NCBI RefSeq assembly: GCF_900103665.1
Contig: NZ_FNGY01000002.1
Coordinates: 558,001-622,000, forward strand
From: Pedobacter steynii
GTDB taxonomy: Bacteria; Bacteroidota; Bacteroidia; Sphingobacteriales; Sphingobacteriaceae
DNA length: 64,000 nt
Direction: 5' to 3'
Shown here: positions 62,589 to 64,000 of the stretch, piece after piece
Layout of the letters: each line of letters begins with the position of its first letter
Numbering within the stretch: the stretch's first letter is position 1
Translations under genes and position numbers: made by a program
The notes under the pieces: model-generated
Seen by the model: the letters and a program-made list of their open reading frames with translations, nothing else
Database searches by the model: none
What the model was told of the DNA's origin: nothing

Positions 62589-63866
62589 TTAAGCGGCAGT
62601 AGTTTGGTCTTTCATCACAATCTGACAAGTATGTCTGCTTTTCACTTCCAGCAAAATGTTCTTGTTGACCGTTACACGATCAATCGTTTGCTGGTTGTAA
62701 TACCTGATGGTGACCAGTTCCAGACCAGTATTGTATTTCACTTTGTAATGTACAGACAGCTCTTCAATCAGTTTTTGTAATTTTTCAGGATCTTCATCAA
62801 TGCTCACCGAGAAACTGATCGCAGAGTTCAGCATGGTATTGATCTTCACTTTGTGATTATGGAAAAGGCTGAAAATATCGCTCAGGTTCTCCTCAATGAT
62901 GAAAGAGAAATCTTTAGGAAAAATAGAGATCAGGACCTGCTGTACTTTAAAGATAAAAGAAGGCACAGGCAACTGGTTTTCCGATGCGGTAATGTCGGTT
63001 CCTTCGGCTTCCGGATGAAGGAAAGAACGCACGTACAAAGGAATGTTTTTATTCTGAATCGGCTTAATGGTTTTTGGGTGGATCACCGTTGCGCCATAAT
63101 AGGCCAGTTCTATGGCATCATGGTAGGATAGCTGTGGAATCCGCTCTGTTTCATCAAACCATTTGGGATCTGCATTGAGTACGCCCGGAACATCTTTCCA
63201 GATCGTTAAGGATTGCGCATTCAGGCAGGAAGCAAAAATGGCCGCTGAGTAATCGGATCCTTCGCGACCTAAGGTGGTGGTGAAGTTTTCGCTTGTACCG
63301 CCAATAAAACCCTGGGTAACGCCAATCTGGTGTTCCAGGACAGGAGCGAGGTTGTGCTGGATTTCCTGTTCCGTCTTTTCCCAGTTTACGTTTCCCTCCC
63401 GGTAGTTGTTGTCCGTCTGGATGAAATTTCTGGCATCCAGCCATTTTGCATTGCTGCCATCCAGGCTTAAGTAGGCGGCCACAATTTTAGTAGACACGAT
63501 TTCACCGATGGAAACGATCTGGTCATAGATATAATCAGGCGCATCATCAGGTGCTTCCTCAATCAGCCAGTCGACCTCCACAAAGCTGTTCGCAATGTCG
63601 TTATATACCGGGTGCTGGTGGTCTGGAAACAGTTTTTCCAGGATGCCAAAATGATAGGCTTTTACTTCTTCAAAAAGCTGATGCGTTTCTTCCTCTTCGC
63701 CATGCAAATACGCGCGGGTAAGTGCTTCGAGCTTATTGGTCATTTTTCCCATCGCAGAGACTACGATCAGGAGTTTTTCTTTGGGATAGCGTTTAACGAT
63801 TTGCGCAAGATTGATCACGCCTTCTGCATCTTTCACAGAAGCGCCTCCAAATTTGAATACGAGCAT
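62589..63866 (-). CDS. Aspartate kinase (monofunctional)
   Basis: Phosphorylates aspartate at the head of lysine, threonine and methionine synthesis. The 425-residue protein begins V-F-K-F-G-G-A-S-V and has T-L-G-R-E-G-S-D-Y-S-A-A, W-K-D-V-P-G-V-L-N-A-D-P and A-Y-Y-G-A-T-V-I-H-P-K-T. A C-terminal ACT-type regulatory region (about 300-425) follows. There is no homoserine dehydrogenase domain. It is co-directional with the methyltransferase gene (11-base gap) and the DUF3298 gene (2-base gap), so the three probably form one operon. Confidence 0.95.
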   Translation of the reverse strand: MLVFKFGGASVKDAEGVINLAQIVKRYPKEKLLIVVSAMGKMTNKLEALTRAYLHGEEEETHQLFEEVKAYHFGILEKLFPDHQHPVYNDIANSFVEVDWLIEEAPDDAPDYIYDQIVSIGEIVSTKIVAAYLSLDGSNAKWLDARNFIQTDNNYREGNVNWEKTEQEIQHNLAPVLEHQIGVTQGFIGGTSENFTTTLGREGSDYSAAIFASCLNAQSLTIWKDVPGVLNADPKWFDETERIPQLSYHDAIELAYYGATVIHPKTIKPIQNKNIPLYVRSFLHPEAEGTDITASENQLPVPSFIFKVQQVLISIFPKDFSFIIEENLSDIFSLFHNHKVKINTMLNSAISFSVSIDEDPEKLQKLIEELSVHYKVKYNTGLELVTIRYYNQQTIDRVTVNKNILLEVKSRHTCQIVMKDQTTAA

Positions 63867-63868
63867 AG

Positions 63869-64000
63869 TTATAGTGTCGGACTGAGTAAAGTATTAGGTT
63901 TGGCAACGGTTTTTAGTTCACTGAAAGGAATGAGCAATTCAGTGCTTCCATAAGCGTATGCCTTAATTTCGTATGGATTGTAAAGGAATTTTAATCCTTC
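63869..64000 (-). CDS. DUF3298 (RsiV-like) domain protein, C-terminal fragment
   Basis: A reading frame enters from the right edge on the minus strand and stops at TAA (63871-63869). The visible 43 residues include F-L-Y-N-P-Y-E-I-K-A-Y-A-Y-G and I-P-F-S-E-L-K, the typical end of DUF3298 domains (P-Y-E-x-x-x-Y-A-x-G, then I-P-Y-S-E-L), as in RsiV-type and many Bacteroidota envelope lipoproteins. Only the last part is in the window. It ends two bases before the aspartate kinase ATG. Confidence 0.7.
   Translation of the reverse strand, partial: EGLKFLYNPYEIKAYAYGSTELLIPFSELKTVAKPNTLLSPTL

Overview
The window reads as a chromosomal segment from a Bacteroidota bacterium, most likely Pedobacter or a close Sphingobacteriaceae relative. 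The evidence is three SusC/SusD pairs, an ECF sigma/FecR pair, many Sec-exported and lipobox-bearing glycan enzymes, Bacteroidota-type -7 boxes (TAnnTTTG), A-rich leaders in place of Shine-Dalgarno sites, and several TTG/GTG starts. No rRNA, tRNA, CRISPR array, transposase or phage gene was seen.

Layout. (1) 1-8.9 kb: the tail of a LacI-type regulator, then a plus-strand operon for an acidic, probably sulfated glycan of glycosaminoglycan type: GH88 unsaturated glucuronyl hydrolase, KduI, a DUF4861 protein, KduD, a sulfatase, a GH20 hexosaminidase and a DUF2264 protein. (2) 8.9-14.5 kb: a small lipoprotein, a GH29 fucosidase and an AraC regulator on the minus strand, and a divergent second sulfatase. 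A (GT)24 microsatellite lies between the AraC gene and the fucosidase. (3) 14.7-20.7 kb: housekeeping genes (UbiX, MtaB, Lgt, an inositol-phosphatase-like enzyme, Nfu, PurB). (4) 20.8-23.8 kb: two paralogous Thr/Asp-rich lipoproteins, an ECF sigma factor, and a membrane protein joining an anti-sigma-like N-terminus to a periplasmic trypsin-like protease. Four upstream sites share GGGTTAC[CT]-N14/15-GTATTAA[TG], which points to an autoregulated envelope-stress regulon. (5) 23.9-38.0 kb: a putative transmembrane one-component regulator divergent from a plant-polysaccharide locus with GH92, a GH28-GH3 fusion, SusC/SusD and a tandem beta-helix protein. (6) 38.3-40.5 kb: DUF72, a 1-Cys peroxiredoxin and MepB. 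(7) 40.7-58.2 kb: ECF sigma, FecR, STN-containing SusC, SusD, a clan GH-D enzyme, GH89, and a second paralogous SusC/SusD pair. FecR and the second SusC carry the same long promoter-like element. (8) 58.3-64.0 kb, minus strand: a DUF2723 membrane glycosyltransferase-like protein, a THUMP-like methyltransferase, aspartate kinase, and the C-terminus of a DUF3298 (RsiV-like) protein.

How they work together. The first operon would finish lyase-generated oligosaccharides: sulfatase and GH20 trim them, GH88 frees the unsaturated uronate, and KduI/KduD feed it toward 2-keto-3-deoxygluconate. The polysaccharide lyase and a SusC/SusD pair for this substrate are not in the window. The third locus looks like an ECF/FecR-controlled scavenging system for alpha-linked N-acetylhexosamine glycans. 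The most distinctive candidate for an undescribed system is the ECF sigma/anti-sigma-protease/lipoprotein module at 20.8-23.8 kb.
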